Shown: piece after piece, positions 51,585 through 61,135 of the stretch
How positions within the stretch are numbered: position 1 is the first letter of the stretch
Layout: every line of letters starts with the position of its first letter
Notes under the pieces: generated by a model
The model's database searches: none
The model's input: only the letters and a program-made list of their open reading frames with translations
Told to the model about the DNA's origin: nothing
Source: Micromonospora kangleipakensis
Lineage (GTDB): Bacteria > Actinomycetota > Actinomycetes > Mycobacteriales > Micromonosporaceae
Direction: 5' to 3'
Assembly (NCBI RefSeq): GCF_004217615.1
Contig: NZ_SHLD01000001.1
Coordinates: 3,906,001 to 3,970,000 of the forward strand
DNA length: 64,000 bases
Made by a program: the position numbers and the translations under genes

Positions 51585-52496
51585 GTGGAGGTTGGATTCG
51601 CCCCGCCGGTCTCCGGCTCGTGGGCCACGCCGGAGAACATGGTCCACGTCGCCCGCCGCGCCGAGCAGCTCGGGTACCACTCACTGTGGACCTTTCAGCG
51701 CCTGCTGGTGCCCGCCGATCTCGGGTGGAGCGAGACGTATCACAGCGTCCAGGACCCGCTGATCACGCTGGCCTTCCTCGCCGCCCACACCGCGCGGATC
51801 CGGCTCGGGGTGGCGGTGCTCAACCTGCCGTTTCTCTCACCGGTGGTGTTGGCGAAGCAGACCGGGACCCTCGACATTCTCTCCGGCGGACGGCTGGACG
51901 TCGGACTCGGTCTGGGTTGGTCGGATGAGGAGTATCAGGCGACAGGTGCGAGCAGGCACCGGCGGGGCCCGCGGGCCGCCGAGTTCCTCGCCGTTCTCCG
52001 CGCCTGCTGGCAGGACGACGTCGTAGCGCATCGCGGCGAGTTCTACCAGATCCCGCCCACGCGGATGGAGCCGAAGCCGGTGCAGCGACCACACCCGCCG
52101 ATCCTGCTCGGCGGCCACGCGCCCGCGGCGCTGCGCCGGGCGGGTCGGCTCGCCGATGGCTGGGTCAGTGGCAGTCAGGCCGACCTGAAGGGCATCGGCG
52201 AGGCGATCGCGATCGTCAAGGCCGCCGCGGCCGGCGCCGGCCGCGATCCCGGCTCGTTGCGATTCGTGTGCCGCGGCGCCGTCCGGGTACGCGACCCCGG
52301 CCCGGCCGACCGCGAGCCGCTCACGGGCAGCCTCGAGCAGATCCGGTCGGACCTTGGCAGACTCGCCGCGGCCGGTGTCACCGAACTGTTCGTGGACCTC
52401 AACTTCGATCCGGAGATCGGCTCACCCCGTGCTGACCGGCAGGCGTCGCTACGCCGGGCGGACGAGGTGCTCGACGCCCTCGCTCCGACCCGCTGA
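51585..52496 (+). CDS. LLM-class F420-dependent oxidoreductase
   Basis: 303-aa luciferase-like TIM-barrel flavin/F420 enzyme: VEVGFAPPVSGSWATPENMV, HSLWTFQRLLVP, IRLGVAVLNLPFLSPVVLAK, GLGLGWSDEEYQATG. Most actinobacterial members use cofactor F420H2. Substrate unknown. It is adjacent to another F420-type protein on the opposite strand. Confidence 0.92.
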   Translation: MEVGFAPPVSGSWATPENMVHVARRAEQLGYHSLWTFQRLLVPADLGWSETYHSVQDPLITLAFLAAHTARIRLGVAVLNLPFLSPVVLAKQTGTLDILSGGRLDVGLGLGWSDEEYQATGASRHRRGPRAAEFLAVLRACWQDDVVAHRGEFYQIPPTRMEPKPVQRPHPPILLGGHAPAALRRAGRLADGWVSGSQADLKGIGEAIAIVKAAAAGAGRDPGSLRFVCRGAVRVRDPGPADREPLTGSLEQIRSDLGRLAAAGVTELFVDLNFDPEIGSPRADRQASLRRADEVLDALAPTR

Positions 52497-52534
52497 CCGC
52501 TGGGCCTCGGGGATCGGGCGGTGCGCCCGGGCGG

Positions 52535-52966
52535 TCACCCGGCCGGGTCGACCGCTCCTTCCGCCGACCACGCCGACCAGTGGCTCACCGTGACGGCGAC
52601 GACCGGCCGGCCAGGCGGCTGCTCGACGTACTGTGGATACTTCGCGGCCAGTGCCGCGCGGACCGCGGCGTCCTCCGCCGGGTCGTCGACCAGCCGCCCG
52701 TGCCCGTCCAGCCGTATCCACCACAGCTTCGACCAGTCTTCGTGGTATTCGTCGATGAGCAGGCAGGCGTGGCCCGTTTCCCGGATGTTCTCCAACCGGC
52801 GTAGCCGCCGGTGGCGCTTGGGCTTTTCGTCGACGGCGTGGTAGACGACGTCACCGAGCAGGACGAAGCACACCGGCACCAGGTGTGGACGACCGTCCGC
52901 GTCGACGGTGGCCAGCCGGGCCAGCCGGGCCGACCGGACCCGGTGCCGGAGGTCGTTGGCGGGCAC
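52535..52966 (-). CDS. PPOX-class F420-dependent oxidoreductase (TIGR03668-like)
   Basis: 143-aa split-barrel flavin/F420 protein: RHRVRSARLARLATVDADGR, HLVPVCFVLLGDVVYHAVDE, WWIRLDGHGRLVDDP. Typical length for the family. Leaderless GTG after TACGTT. Converges on the LLM gene with 38 nt between the stops; the two may share cofactor but not operon. Confidence 0.92.
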   Translation of the reverse strand: MPANDLRHRVRSARLARLATVDADGRPHLVPVCFVLLGDVVYHAVDEKPKRHRRLRRLENIRETGHACLLIDEYHEDWSKLWWIRLDGHGRLVDDPAEDAAVRAALAAKYPQYVEQPPGRPVVAVTVSHWSAWSAEGAVDPAG

Positions 52967-52972
52967 AGGCCC

Positions 52973-52978
52973 AACGTA
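52973..52978 (-). promoter_or_regulatory. -10 hexamer of the PPOX gene
   Basis: TACGTT on the minus strand, 6 nt before GTG 52966. Confidence 0.5.
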
Positions 52979-53168
52979 GTGGAACCCCGCCGGGGAAGTG
53001 CCCGCATCCGGGGGACCCGCGCGGACCGGATACCGGTCCGCCAACGCCCACCCGCGCAACGCTGACAGCGACGAGTGGCCCGCGGCCGTGCGGGACCTCC
53101 CGTCCGTTTGGACCAGGTGCCGACGGGTACGGCCGACCTGGCATAGGGACACGGAGGGCGGTACGGCG

Positions 53169-53351
53169 ATGGACAGTGGTCGACTGGGTGACATGCTCGT
53201 CGGCGCGGCCGGCAACGTGGCCGGTACGGTTGTCGATCCGCGCAAGGGACTGAGCCAGCTCCGCTCGGCGATCTCCGGGCGGGCCCTGGTGACCGTGGCG
53301 GCCGGCCTGATCATCGGCTTCCTGGTGGCACGGTCACGACGCCGGGCCTGA
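53169..53351 (+). CDS. Small C-terminally anchored membrane protein
   Basis: 60 aa: polar first half (MDSGRLGDMLVGAAGNVAG), then a membrane helix (residues ~39-55, ALVTVAAGLIIGFLVA) and a short Arg-rich tail. Ribosome site GGAGGGCGG. Unknown function. Codon bias is normal. Confidence 0.7.
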   Translation: MDSGRLGDMLVGAAGNVAGTVVDPRKGLSQLRSAISGRALVTVAAGLIIGFLVARSRRRA

Positions 53352-53394
53352 CGTCCGCCTCCCGGCGCGATTGGCATGCCCGGTCCGGGGGGGG

Positions 53395-53422
53395 CGCCCG
53401 GACGGACCGGCAGGTCCGGGCG
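53395..53422. terminator. Bidirectional hairpin at the end of the ccm operon
   Basis: CGCCCGGAC, 10-nt loop, GTCCGGGCG: perfect 9-bp stem between stops at 53351 (+) and 53454 (-). Confidence 0.6.
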
Positions 53423-53453
53423 TCCGCCCTCCGGCGCACCGCCCACGGTTATT

Positions 53454-54359
53454 TCAAGGGTGGGAGGTCAGCAGCCGGGTGATCTCCGGGGCGGCCGGGT
53501 GTTCCGGCGCGATGGTCAGGAAGCGTCGCAGGGTGCGCGGCGCCTCGGCGGGGCGGGTACGCCGCTGGGCGAGGCCCAGCACGAGCAGGCCGTCTGGGGA
53601 GTCCGGGGTGTGACTCAGCACCTCCTGCGCGGCCTGTCCCGCGCCGGCCGCGTCTCCTGCCCGGAGGAGGGCGAAGGCGAGTCGCAGCCGGATCGTGTCG
53701 TCGGGCCGGTCGCGCAGCGCCTCCCGGTACATCTGCGCGGCGGCGTCGTACCGGTCCTGCGCCTCCAGGTCGCGCGCCAGCCCGACCGCCACCGTGACCG
53801 GATCCGCCGGCGTCGGGTCGGGCCCGGGCCGGTCGAGGCCGCGGGCGGCGACGGCCACCGACACCACGACGGTGATCAGCCCGAGCGCGGACCACCGCCA
53901 GGCCCACCGGGCCGCGCCGCCCGGTGCCGGCCCGACGGCCGGTGGCGCCGCCGCCCGGTCGGCGGTCCGTCGTGGCCGGGGACGCAGCGTGCGTCGGGCC
54001 GCGTAGCCGACGGCCAGCAGGGTCAGCGCGGGTACCGCCCAGAGCAGCAGCTCCACGCCGCGGGCCGGCGGGTCGGCCAGCACGTCCGGGCCGTAGCGTT
54101 GGACGAACCAGCGCCGGACCTCGTCGCGGCTGCGCCCCTGGGCCACCTGGTCCGCCACCGCCTGCCGCATCGCCGCCGCCATCGGGGAGCGGGAGTCCGC
54201 CACCGACTCGCCCTGGCACGCCGGGCAGCGCAGATCGGCGGTGACCGAGCGGACCGGGTCGTCCTGGCCGGGGCCGGCGGCCGACCGGGCCAGACCCGCG
54301 GCGGCCGCGGCGAGCAGGGCCACGAGGACGAGCGTCCCCGCGGCCGGCCGCCACCTCAT
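53454..54359 (-). CDS. ccmH: Cytochrome c maturation protein CcmH fused to a TPR (CcmI-like) domain
   Basis: 301-aa membrane-anchored protein. N-terminal signal/anchor, then the CcmH domain with the redox motif LRCPACQGES and the helix-bundle, a second membrane helix (~110-125), a third (~150-170) and a C-terminal TPR region (AAQMYREALRDRPDDTIRLR) like CcmI/CycH. It keeps apocytochrome thiols reduced and delivers the apoprotein to CcmF. ATG overlaps the ccmG stop by 4 nt. Confidence 0.92.
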   Translation of the reverse strand: MRWRPAAGTLVLVALLAAAAAGLARSAAGPGQDDPVRSVTADLRCPACQGESVADSRSPMAAAMRQAVADQVAQGRSRDEVRRWFVQRYGPDVLADPPARGVELLLWAVPALTLLAVGYAARRTLRPRPRRTADRAAAPPAVGPAPGGAARWAWRWSALGLITVVVSVAVAARGLDRPGPDPTPADPVTVAVGLARDLEAQDRYDAAAQMYREALRDRPDDTIRLRLAFALLRAGDAAGAGQAAQEVLSHTPDSPDGLLVLGLAQRRTRPAEAPRTLRRFLTIAPEHPAAPEITRLLTSHP

Positions 54360-54922
54360 CCGGCCAGCAGCGGCGCCACCCGCTGCTCCAGCCACTGCCG
54401 GGTGACCACACCCCGCTGCCGGTCGACGATCCGGCCGTCCCGGTCCACCACGAAGGTCTCCGGCACGCCACGGACGCCCCAGTCGACCGCCCGGGTGCCG
54501 TCCGGGTCCGGCAGCACGGTCAGCCCGGCCGCGCCCGTCTCGTCCAGCAGCGCGCGGACGGCTTCGCTGCCGTCCCGGACGTTCAGCCCGACCAGCCGCA
54601 GCCCCTGCGGGGACCAGCGCCGCCCGGCCTCGACCAGCAGCGGCAACTCGTCCCGGCACGGCCCGCACCAGGAGGCGAAGACGTTGACCAGCAGCACGTG
54701 GCCGTGGGCGTCGGCCAGGTCGAACCGGCCACCATCCAACGTGGGGCCGGAGAGTGCCGGAGCCGGGACCGGCGGCCCTGCTGTCCCGGCGTCGCTGCCC
54801 GGCGACGTCGACCCCGATGGCAGGCCGAGGGCCACGACCACGCCGACGGCGACGGTGACCGCCAGGACCAGCGGCGGCCAGAGAGGTACCCGTCGTGGCC
54901 GCCGCCCGGCGGGGCGGATCAT
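54356..54922 (-). CDS. ccmG: Thioredoxin-like CcmG/TlpA
   Basis: 188-aa membrane-anchored thioredoxin-fold protein: anchor helix at 14-33, then HVLLVNVFASWCGPCRDELP with the WCGPC active site and GVRGVPETFVVDRDGRIV with the cis-Pro loop. It supplies electrons to CcmH/apocytochrome. Overlaps ccmF and ccmH by 4 nt each. Confidence 0.94.
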   Translation of the reverse strand: MIRPAGRRPRRVPLWPPLVLAVTVAVGVVVALGLPSGSTSPGSDAGTAGPPVPAPALSGPTLDGGRFDLADAHGHVLLVNVFASWCGPCRDELPLLVEAGRRWSPQGLRLVGLNVRDGSEAVRALLDETGAAGLTVLPDPDGTRAVDWGVRGVPETFVVDRDGRIVDRQRGVVTRQWLEQRVAPLLAG

Positions 54923-56856
54923 CCGGCGGCTCCGGCGCGGACGGCGCCGGAGGCCGGCCGGGCCCGGTCGCGTGGCGTCCCGACCCGTCGCGGGCGGGCC
55001 GTGGCGATCGCCGACCCGAGTCCCCCCGCGGCCGTCAGGGCGCCGCCGGCCCAGAGCAGGCCGACGAGCGGGTTGACCGCGAGCCGCAGCGTGGCGCTGC
55101 CGTCGTCGGGGGAGACCGCGATCAGGGTGACGTAGGTGTCCCGGAGCAGCCCGGTGTCGATCGCCGGCAGCGTGACGACGGTGTCCCGGGCCGGGTGGTA
55201 GCGCAGGACCGGGGTGACCGTCCGCTCCGCCTCGCCGGATTCGGAGAGCCGGAGCCGGGCCCGCACCGTCATGCCGCCGCTGTCGCCCCGCCGGTCCACC
55301 CCGACCAGGCGGATGCTCACGTCAGCCACCCGCAGCGTCTCGCCGGTCCGGACGGTCCGTTCGGCGTCCCGGCCGTACGCCGAGGACCCGGCGACGCCCA
55401 CCGCGACCAGGGCGATCCCGGCGTGCGCGACCAGTCCGGCGAGCCGGCCCCGGCCCGACCGGCGGAACCGGTCCGGCAGCTCCCCGGCCAGGCCGGTGAG
55501 CACGAACGCGGCGGTGCCGAAGGCGGTGAGCGCGGGCAGGCCGGGCCGGCTGAGCAGACCCACCACGGCGACCGTGGCCAGCGCCACGGCACCCGGTACG
55601 GCGAGACGCCGCAGCGCCCGGGTCCGGTCGTGGCCCCGCAGTGCCGGCGTCACCCCCATCGCCAACAGCACCACGATGGCCAGTGGCACCGCGGTGCGGT
55701 GGTAGTAGTCCGGGCCGACCGAGGTGCGGACGCCGCCGAGCGGGCCGGACAGCAGCGGGAAGATCGTGCCGATCAGCACCACCGCCGCGATCGTCACCAG
55801 GAGCACGCCGTTGACGAGGACGGCGGTGCTCCGGGACAGCAGCACCGGCGACGCGGTGCGGCCGGCCGGCTCGGGGGGCCGCCACCCGGTCAGGATCGTC
55901 GACGCGACGACCGCCAGCAGCACGAAGCCGAGCAGCATGGGGCCCAGCGGCGAGTCGGTGAAGGCGTGCACGCTGGCCACCGCACCGGACCGGGTGAGGA
56001 AGGTGCCGAGCAGCACCAGCACGAAGCTCGCGCAGGCCAGCACCAGGTTCCACCCGGCACGGCGGGCCCCCGGACCGAGGGCGGTGTGCAGGAACGCGGT
56101 GGTGGTCAGCCAGGGCAGCAGGGAGGCGTTCTCCACCGGGTCCCACGCCCAGTAGCCGCCCCAGCCCAGCACCGCGTACGACCACCAGGCGCCGAGCCCG
56201 ATGCCGGCGGTCAGCGCCGCCCAGGCGACCAGTGTCCAGGGCCGGGCCACCCGCAGCCAGCCGCGTCCCTCCCGCCCGGCCAGCGGCGCGGCGAGCGCGA
56301 AGGCGAACGGCACGACCAGCCCGATGTAGCCGGCGTAGAGCAGGGGCGGGTGCACCCCCATCGCCGGGTGCTGCTGCAGCAGCGGGTTGGGCCCGGGACC
56401 GTCGGCCGGCACCGGATCCACCGCGCGGAACGGGTTCGCGGCGAAGCAGGACAGCGCGAAGAAGAACACGGTCACCGCGCTGACGACCACCATCGCGTAC
56501 GCCTGCAGCCGGGCCGGGTACCGCCGACCGGCGAGCAGGACCGCGTACCCGCCGAGGACCAGCAGCCAGAGCAGCAACGACCCGTCCAGCGCGGACCAGA
56601 GACTGGTCACGGTGTAGTACAGCGGTACCTGGCGTCCGCCGTTCTCCGCCACGTACCGGACGCTGAAGTCGTGCCGGAGCAGGGCCGCCTCCAGCACGCC
56701 GCAGGCGACGGCGGCGGTGGTCAGGGTCGCGGCGGTCGCGAGCCGGGCCGGTCGGGTGGGCGTGCCGAACAGGGCCACCCGCAGCCAGAGCAGGGCGGTC
56801 AGCGTGGCGCAGAGCAGCCCGACCGTGAGGCTCGACGTGCCGAGCTCACCGAGCAT
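54919..56856 (-). CDS. ccmF: Haem lyase CcmF
   Basis: 645-aa polytopic protein, ~15 helices, that transfers haem to apocytochrome c. Haem-handling signature WGGYWAWDPVENASLLPWL, plus HPAMGVHPPLLYAGYIG and the C-terminal domain with long periplasmic loop. System I (Ccm) hallmark. ATG 56856 overlaps the ccmE end by 11 nt. Confidence 0.95.
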   Translation of the reverse strand: MLGELGTSSLTVGLLCATLTALLWLRVALFGTPTRPARLATAATLTTAAVACGVLEAALLRHDFSVRYVAENGGRQVPLYYTVTSLWSALDGSLLLWLLVLGGYAVLLAGRRYPARLQAYAMVVVSAVTVFFFALSCFAANPFRAVDPVPADGPGPNPLLQQHPAMGVHPPLLYAGYIGLVVPFAFALAAPLAGREGRGWLRVARPWTLVAWAALTAGIGLGAWWSYAVLGWGGYWAWDPVENASLLPWLTTTAFLHTALGPGARRAGWNLVLACASFVLVLLGTFLTRSGAVASVHAFTDSPLGPMLLGFVLLAVVASTILTGWRPPEPAGRTASPVLLSRSTAVLVNGVLLVTIAAVVLIGTIFPLLSGPLGGVRTSVGPDYYHRTAVPLAIVVLLAMGVTPALRGHDRTRALRRLAVPGAVALATVAVVGLLSRPGLPALTAFGTAAFVLTGLAGELPDRFRRSGRGRLAGLVAHAGIALVAVGVAGSSAYGRDAERTVRTGETLRVADVSIRLVGVDRRGDSGGMTVRARLRLSESGEAERTVTPVLRYHPARDTVVTLPAIDTGLLRDTYVTLIAVSPDDGSATLRLAVNPLVGLLWAGGALTAAGGLGSAIATARPRRVGTPRDRARPASGAVRAGAAG

Positions 56857-57256
56857 CGACCGGCTCCACCGGAGAGGTGGACGCCCGGTACTCGTTGCCG
56901 TGCCGGACCACGACGTGGTCGGAGCGGAACGTCCCGTCCGCCGACAGGGTGCCCTCGACGACCGCCCCCTCGCCCTCCCGGAACGTCCCCGGCGGCGCGC
57001 CGCGCTGCTCGACGGTGATCGCCTGGCCCCCCTCGGCGAGGCGGAACACCACCAGGTCGCCGTCGCGGCGCAGCGACCCGGGCACCACGTCCCCGCCGAG
57101 GCGCACCCGCTCCCGGGCCGCGTCCGGGTCGCGCAGCACCTCACCGGGGGTGCGGTAGTAGGTGAGGGTGCCGCGCAGCCCGCTGGTCACCAGCAGCGCG
57201 CCGGCGGCGAGGAGCACGACGACGACGGCGGTCCGGCCGGTGCGGCGGCGGTTCAT
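56846..57256 (-). CDS. ccmE: Haem chaperone CcmE
   Basis: 136-aa single-pass protein: anchor RTAVVVVLLAAGALLVTSGL, OB-fold domain, and the haem-binding motif HGNEY (HxxxY) near the C-terminus (RSDHVVVRHGNEYRAS). It receives haem from CcmC and hands it to CcmF. Overlaps ccmC and ccmF. Confidence 0.93.
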   Translation of the reverse strand: MNRRRTGRTAVVVVLLAAGALLVTSGLRGTLTYYRTPGEVLRDPDAARERVRLGGDVVPGSLRRDGDLVVFRLAEGGQAITVEQRGAPPGTFREGEGAVVEGTLSADGTFRSDHVVVRHGNEYRASTSPVEPVDAR

Positions 57257-58011
57257 CCGACCCGGGCCGGGACGCGGTCGGCCGTGCGGGGGGTGCCGGC
57301 GGCGAGCCGGCGCTCCAGCCGGACGACCCGGTGCAGCAGGACGCAGAGCGCGGCGAGCGTCGCGGCGGCCACGGCGAGCAGCAGGGCGAGAGCCATCCGG
57401 GAGTCGATCGGTGGACGCTGCGGGGCGAACACGGTCGCCTGCTGGTGCAGCGACCGCCACCAGACGACGGAGAAGTGCACCACCGGAACGAGCAGGAACC
57501 CCGCCATGCCGACCAGTGCCGCCGGGCGCGCCACCCGGTGGTCGTCCCCGTCGCGCGCGTCGGTCCGGTCGCTCACCGCGCGGCGCAGGGCCAGATAGCC
57601 GGCGTACGCGAGCAGCAGCAGCGCGGTGCTGACCAGCCGTGGATCCCACGCCCACCAGGTGCCCCAGACCAGCTGCCCCCAGACGGATCCGGTGGCGATG
57701 GCGACGGCGGTCAGCGCCACCCCGATCTCGGCACCGGCCCGGGCGAACCGGTCCCAGCGCAGATCGCCGCCGATGAGGTAAGCGCCGCTGGCGGCGAGCA
57801 CGACGGCGAACGCGGCGTAGGCGACCCACGCGGCGGGGACGTGCAGGTACATCAGTCGCTGCGCCGGGCCCTGGACCGCGTCGGGCGGGGCGAGCCAGCC
57901 GCCCGCCACGGTCGCCGCCGCGGCGAGCCCCCCGGCGGTCCAGGCCATCGTCCGGCGACCGGCGGCCGCTCTGGCGGTGTCCGCGACGAGGTCCACCGTG
58001 GAGGCTCGCAT
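57253..58011 (-). CDS. ccmC: Haem exporter/handling protein CcmC
   Basis: 252-aa membrane protein, six helices, with WWD signature GTWWAWDPRLVSTALL and axial-His candidates LMYLHVPAAW and VPVVHFSVVWW. It presents haem to CcmE. First gene of the ccm operon. CcmA, CcmB and CcmD are not found in this window. Confidence 0.94.
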   Translation of the reverse strand: MRASTVDLVADTARAAAGRRTMAWTAGGLAAAATVAGGWLAPPDAVQGPAQRLMYLHVPAAWVAYAAFAVVLAASGAYLIGGDLRWDRFARAGAEIGVALTAVAIATGSVWGQLVWGTWWAWDPRLVSTALLLLAYAGYLALRRAVSDRTDARDGDDHRVARPAALVGMAGFLLVPVVHFSVVWWRSLHQQATVFAPQRPPIDSRMALALLLAVAAATLAALCVLLHRVVRLERRLAAGTPRTADRVPARVG

Positions 58012-58131
58012 GATCTCCCTGTCCGCGCCCGGGCGCTTGCCGGATGGGTTCGCTGCGCGTTCACCATAAGCTCCTCAAACGCTCGGATCTCCCCATATCG
58101 CGCAAAAGCGTTGGAACCAACCGGAAGCGTC

Positions 58132-58137
58132 TAATGT
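58132..58137 (+). promoter_or_regulatory. -10 hexamer of the caa3 oxidase operon
   Basis: TAATGT, 8 nt before GTG 58146. The ATG inside the hexamer (58134) is therefore less likely as the coxB start. A TTGGAA lies 15 nt upstream. Confidence 0.45.
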
Positions 58138-58145
58138 CCCTCCCG

Positions 58146-59189
58146 GTGGAGAAGACAGCGGACCCGACCGTGAGCGCCGCCCGGTACGCCCGGCGGCGTG
58201 CGCTGCCGCGCCGCCTTCCGGTGCTGACCACGCTCTGCGGCCTGCTCCTGCTCGCCGGCTGCGCCGGCGACGCACCGTCCGCCCTGAATCCCGGCGGGGC
58301 CGGGGCCACCCGCGTCGCCGGCCTCTGGTGGCTGCTCTTCTGGATCTCCGTGGCCGTCTTCGCCGAGGTCATGGCACTGCTGGTCTGGGCGCTGGTGTTC
58401 CGGCGGGGCAACGCCCGCGTCCGGCACGGCCAGCCGCTGCGCTTCGTCACGATCGCCGGCGCCGGCCTGCCCTTCGTGATCCTCGTCGCCGTCTACGGTG
58501 TGGGCCTGCGCGACCTCGCCGCGTTGGGCGACGGCCCCGGCCCGGACGCTCCCACCGTCGAGGTGACCGGCCACAAGTGGTGGTGGGAGGTGCGGTACCA
58601 GGGCGCCTCGGGGGCCACCGCCAACGAGATCCACATCCCGGTCGGGGAGCGGGTCAAGGTGCGGCTGCGCACCGACGACGTGCTGCACAGCTTCTGGGTG
58701 CCGCAGCTCATGCCCAAGACGGACCTGATCGCCGGTGAGACCCGGGAGACCTGGCTACGGGCGGAGCGGGCCGGCAGCTACCGGGGCCAGTGCGCCGAGT
58801 ACTGCGGCACGCAGCACGCGCACATGGCCTTCCTGGTGGTGGCGCAACCCCGCACCGACTTCGACGCCTGGCTCGCCCGACTCGACGCCCCGGCCCGGGA
58901 GCCGCGGACGGACGCCGAGCGGCGGGGCCAGCAGGCCTTCGTGCAGGGCACCTGCGCCGCCTGCCACGCGGTACGCGGCACCGGCGCCGCGGGCCGGGTC
59001 GGGCCGGACCTGTCGAACGTGGGCTCCCGGTGGAGCCTCGGCGCCGGCGCGGTGCCCAACGACGCCGGTCACCTGGGCGGATGGATCGCCAACACCCAGA
59101 CGGTCAAGCCCGGCAACGCCATGCCCCCACAGCCGGTCGATGCCGCGCAACTGCCCGACCTCATCGCGTACCTGCGGTCGCTGGAGTAG
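58146..59189 (+). CDS. coxB: Cytochrome c oxidase subunit II fused to cytochrome c (caa3 type)
   Basis: 347 aa. Lipoprotein signal with lipobox LLLLAGC, two membrane helices (~60-80, ~95-115), CuA cupredoxin domain with VEVTGHKWWWEVRY, LHSFWVPQLMPKTDL and CAEYCGTQHAHM (all CuA ligands present), then a C-terminal cytochrome c domain with CAACH and Met ligand in GNAMPPQPV. It takes electrons from cytochrome c. Start: GTG 58146; ATG 58134 gives 4 more residues. Confidence 0.94.
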   Translation: MEKTADPTVSAARYARRRALPRRLPVLTTLCGLLLLAGCAGDAPSALNPGGAGATRVAGLWWLLFWISVAVFAEVMALLVWALVFRRGNARVRHGQPLRFVTIAGAGLPFVILVAVYGVGLRDLAALGDGPGPDAPTVEVTGHKWWWEVRYQGASGATANEIHIPVGERVKVRLRTDDVLHSFWVPQLMPKTDLIAGETRETWLRAERAGSYRGQCAEYCGTQHAHMAFLVVAQPRTDFDAWLARLDAPAREPRTDAERRGQQAFVQGTCAACHAVRGTGAAGRVGPDLSNVGSRWSLGAGAVPNDAGHLGGWIANTQTVKPGNAMPPQPVDAAQLPDLIAYLRSLE

Positions 59190-59206
59190 GTCGGGGAGGA
59201 GAAGCG

Positions 59207-61135
59207 ATGTCCACGACCACCACACCGCCGCCCGGCGTCAGCGAGCAGGACCTGGCGCGGCTGGCGGAACACTGGGGCGAGCGCCCCTCGCTGCGGGGCT
59301 GGTTCAGCACCGTCGACCACAAGAAGATCGGCCGGCGTTACCTGGTCACCGCCGGGTTCTTCTTCGTCCTCGCCGGGCTCAGTGCCCTGGTGATGCGCAC
59401 CCAGCTCGCCCGGCCGGAGGCGGGCGTGGTGTCGCCGCAGGAGTACAACCAGCTCTTCAGCATGCACGGCACCGCGATGATCTTCCTGTTCGCCACGCCG
59501 ATGCTCTTCGGCTTCGGAAACTTCCTGGTCCCCCTGATGATCGGCGCCCGGGACATGGCGTTCCCGAGGTTGAACGCCTTCGGCTACTGGGTCTTCCTCT
59601 TCGCCGGTCTGTTCATGTGGGCGAGCCTGCCCTTCGGCGCCGCTCCCAACAACGGTTGGTTCGCCTACGTCCCGCTCAGCGGGGAGCAGCACAACCCGGG
59701 CCTGCACATGGACGTCTACGCGCTCGGGCTGCTCTTCCTCGGCATCTCCACCACCGCCGCGTCGATCAACTTCATCGTCACCGCGCTCAAGCTGCGCGCC
59801 CCGGGGATGTCGCTGAACCGGGTGCCGCTGTTCGTCTGGGCGATCGTCGCCACCGCGTTCATGGTGATCTTCGCGTTGCCGGCGCTGAACGTGGACAACG
59901 CGATGCTCTTCCTCGACCGGCGCTTCGGCACCCATTTCTTCGACCCGTCCGGCGGCGGAAACGTGCTGCTCTGGCAGCACCTGTTCTGGATCTTCGGACA
60001 CCCCGACGTCTACATCATCGTCATGCCGGCGCTGGGCATCGTCTCCGCCGTGCTGCCCGCCTTCACCCGCCGGGGGGTGGTCGGCTACCCGCTGATCGTG
60101 CTGTCCATCGTGTCGATCGCGATCATCTCGTTCGGGGTCTGGGTGCACCACATGTTCGCCACCGGGCTGCCGCAGTTGTCGTACAGCTTCTTCAGCGCGG
60201 CCAGCACGATCATCACCATCCCGTCGGGCATCCAGATCTTCGCCTGGCTGGCCACCATGCTGCTCGGCCGGCTCGTCCTGCGGGTGCCGCTGCTGTACGT
60301 GATCGGCTTCGTGGTGACCTTCGTGCTCGGCGGGTTCACCGGCGCGATGTTCGCGCTGACCGCGTTCGACCAGCAGGTTACCGACTCCTACTTCGTGGTG
60401 GCGCACTTCCACTACGTGCTGATCGGCGGGGCCGTCTTCCCGATGCTCGCCGGCATCTACTACTGGCTACCGAAGATCACCGGGCGGATGTACCACGAGC
60501 GGTTGGGCCGCTGGGCGTTCTGGCTGGTCTTCGCCGGCATGCACGTCACGTTCTTCCCGATGCACCTCTACGGCCTGTTCGGCATGCCGCGGCGGGTCTA
60601 CACCTACCGGAGCGAGCCCGGCTGGGACGGATGGAACCTGGTCAGCACCGTCGGGTCGTACCTGCTCGCCGTCGGACTGCTGCTCGTGCTCGTCGGAGTG
60701 GTGCACGCGCTGCGGCGGGGCCGGCCGGCGCCGCCGGACCCGTGGGAGGGCGACAGCCTGGAGTGGGCCACGGCGTCGCCGCCCGAGCCGTACAACTTCC
60801 CGGTCCTGCCCCGCGTGCACAGCCTGCACCCGGCGTGGGACGAGCGCACCGCCGAGTCCGTGCGCGCCGGCGCCACCGCGGACCGCATCCTCAGCGACGG
60901 TCGGCGCACCCTGGTCACCAGTGAGCTCGACGCGCACCCCGAACGCGCGGTGCAGATGCCGGAGTCGACCCTCATGCCGCTCGTGCTGGCCGGCGCGCTG
61001 CTGGTCTTCTTCACCTCGATGCTCTTCGCCTGGTACCCGGTGGCGGCGGTCGCCGCGCTGGCGGTGGCGGCGACGATCGCGGTCTGGCTCTGGCCGTCCC
61101 GCCGCCCCGACGAGGAACTGGGGGTGTCCGGGTGA
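59207..61135 (+). CDS. coxA: Cytochrome c oxidase subunit I, fused to a subunit IV-like tail
   Basis: 642-aa haem-copper oxidase core with 12 helices: haem a ligand in SMHGTAMIFLF, CuB/Tyr motif FWIFGHPDVYIIVMP, HHMFATG and haem ligands AHFHYVLIG. After residue ~540 a hydrophilic linker and two extra helices (LVLAGALLVFFTSMLFAWYP, AVAATIAVWLW) resemble a fused small subunit IV/CtaF. Ribosome site GGGGAGGAG. GTG of coxC overlaps its stop. Confidence 0.96.
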   Translation: MSTTTTPPPGVSEQDLARLAEHWGERPSLRGWFSTVDHKKIGRRYLVTAGFFFVLAGLSALVMRTQLARPEAGVVSPQEYNQLFSMHGTAMIFLFATPMLFGFGNFLVPLMIGARDMAFPRLNAFGYWVFLFAGLFMWASLPFGAAPNNGWFAYVPLSGEQHNPGLHMDVYALGLLFLGISTTAASINFIVTALKLRAPGMSLNRVPLFVWAIVATAFMVIFALPALNVDNAMLFLDRRFGTHFFDPSGGGNVLLWQHLFWIFGHPDVYIIVMPALGIVSAVLPAFTRRGVVGYPLIVLSIVSIAIISFGVWVHHMFATGLPQLSYSFFSAASTIITIPSGIQIFAWLATMLLGRLVLRVPLLYVIGFVVTFVLGGFTGAMFALTAFDQQVTDSYFVVAHFHYVLIGGAVFPMLAGIYYWLPKITGRMYHERLGRWAFWLVFAGMHVTFFPMHLYGLFGMPRRVYTYRSEPGWDGWNLVSTVGSYLLAVGLLLVLVGVVHALRRGRPAPPDPWEGDSLEWATASPPEPYNFPVLPRVHSLHPAWDERTAESVRAGATADRILSDGRRTLVTSELDAHPERAVQMPESTLMPLVLAGALLVFFTSMLFAWYPVAAVAALAVAATIAVWLWPSRRPDEELGVSG

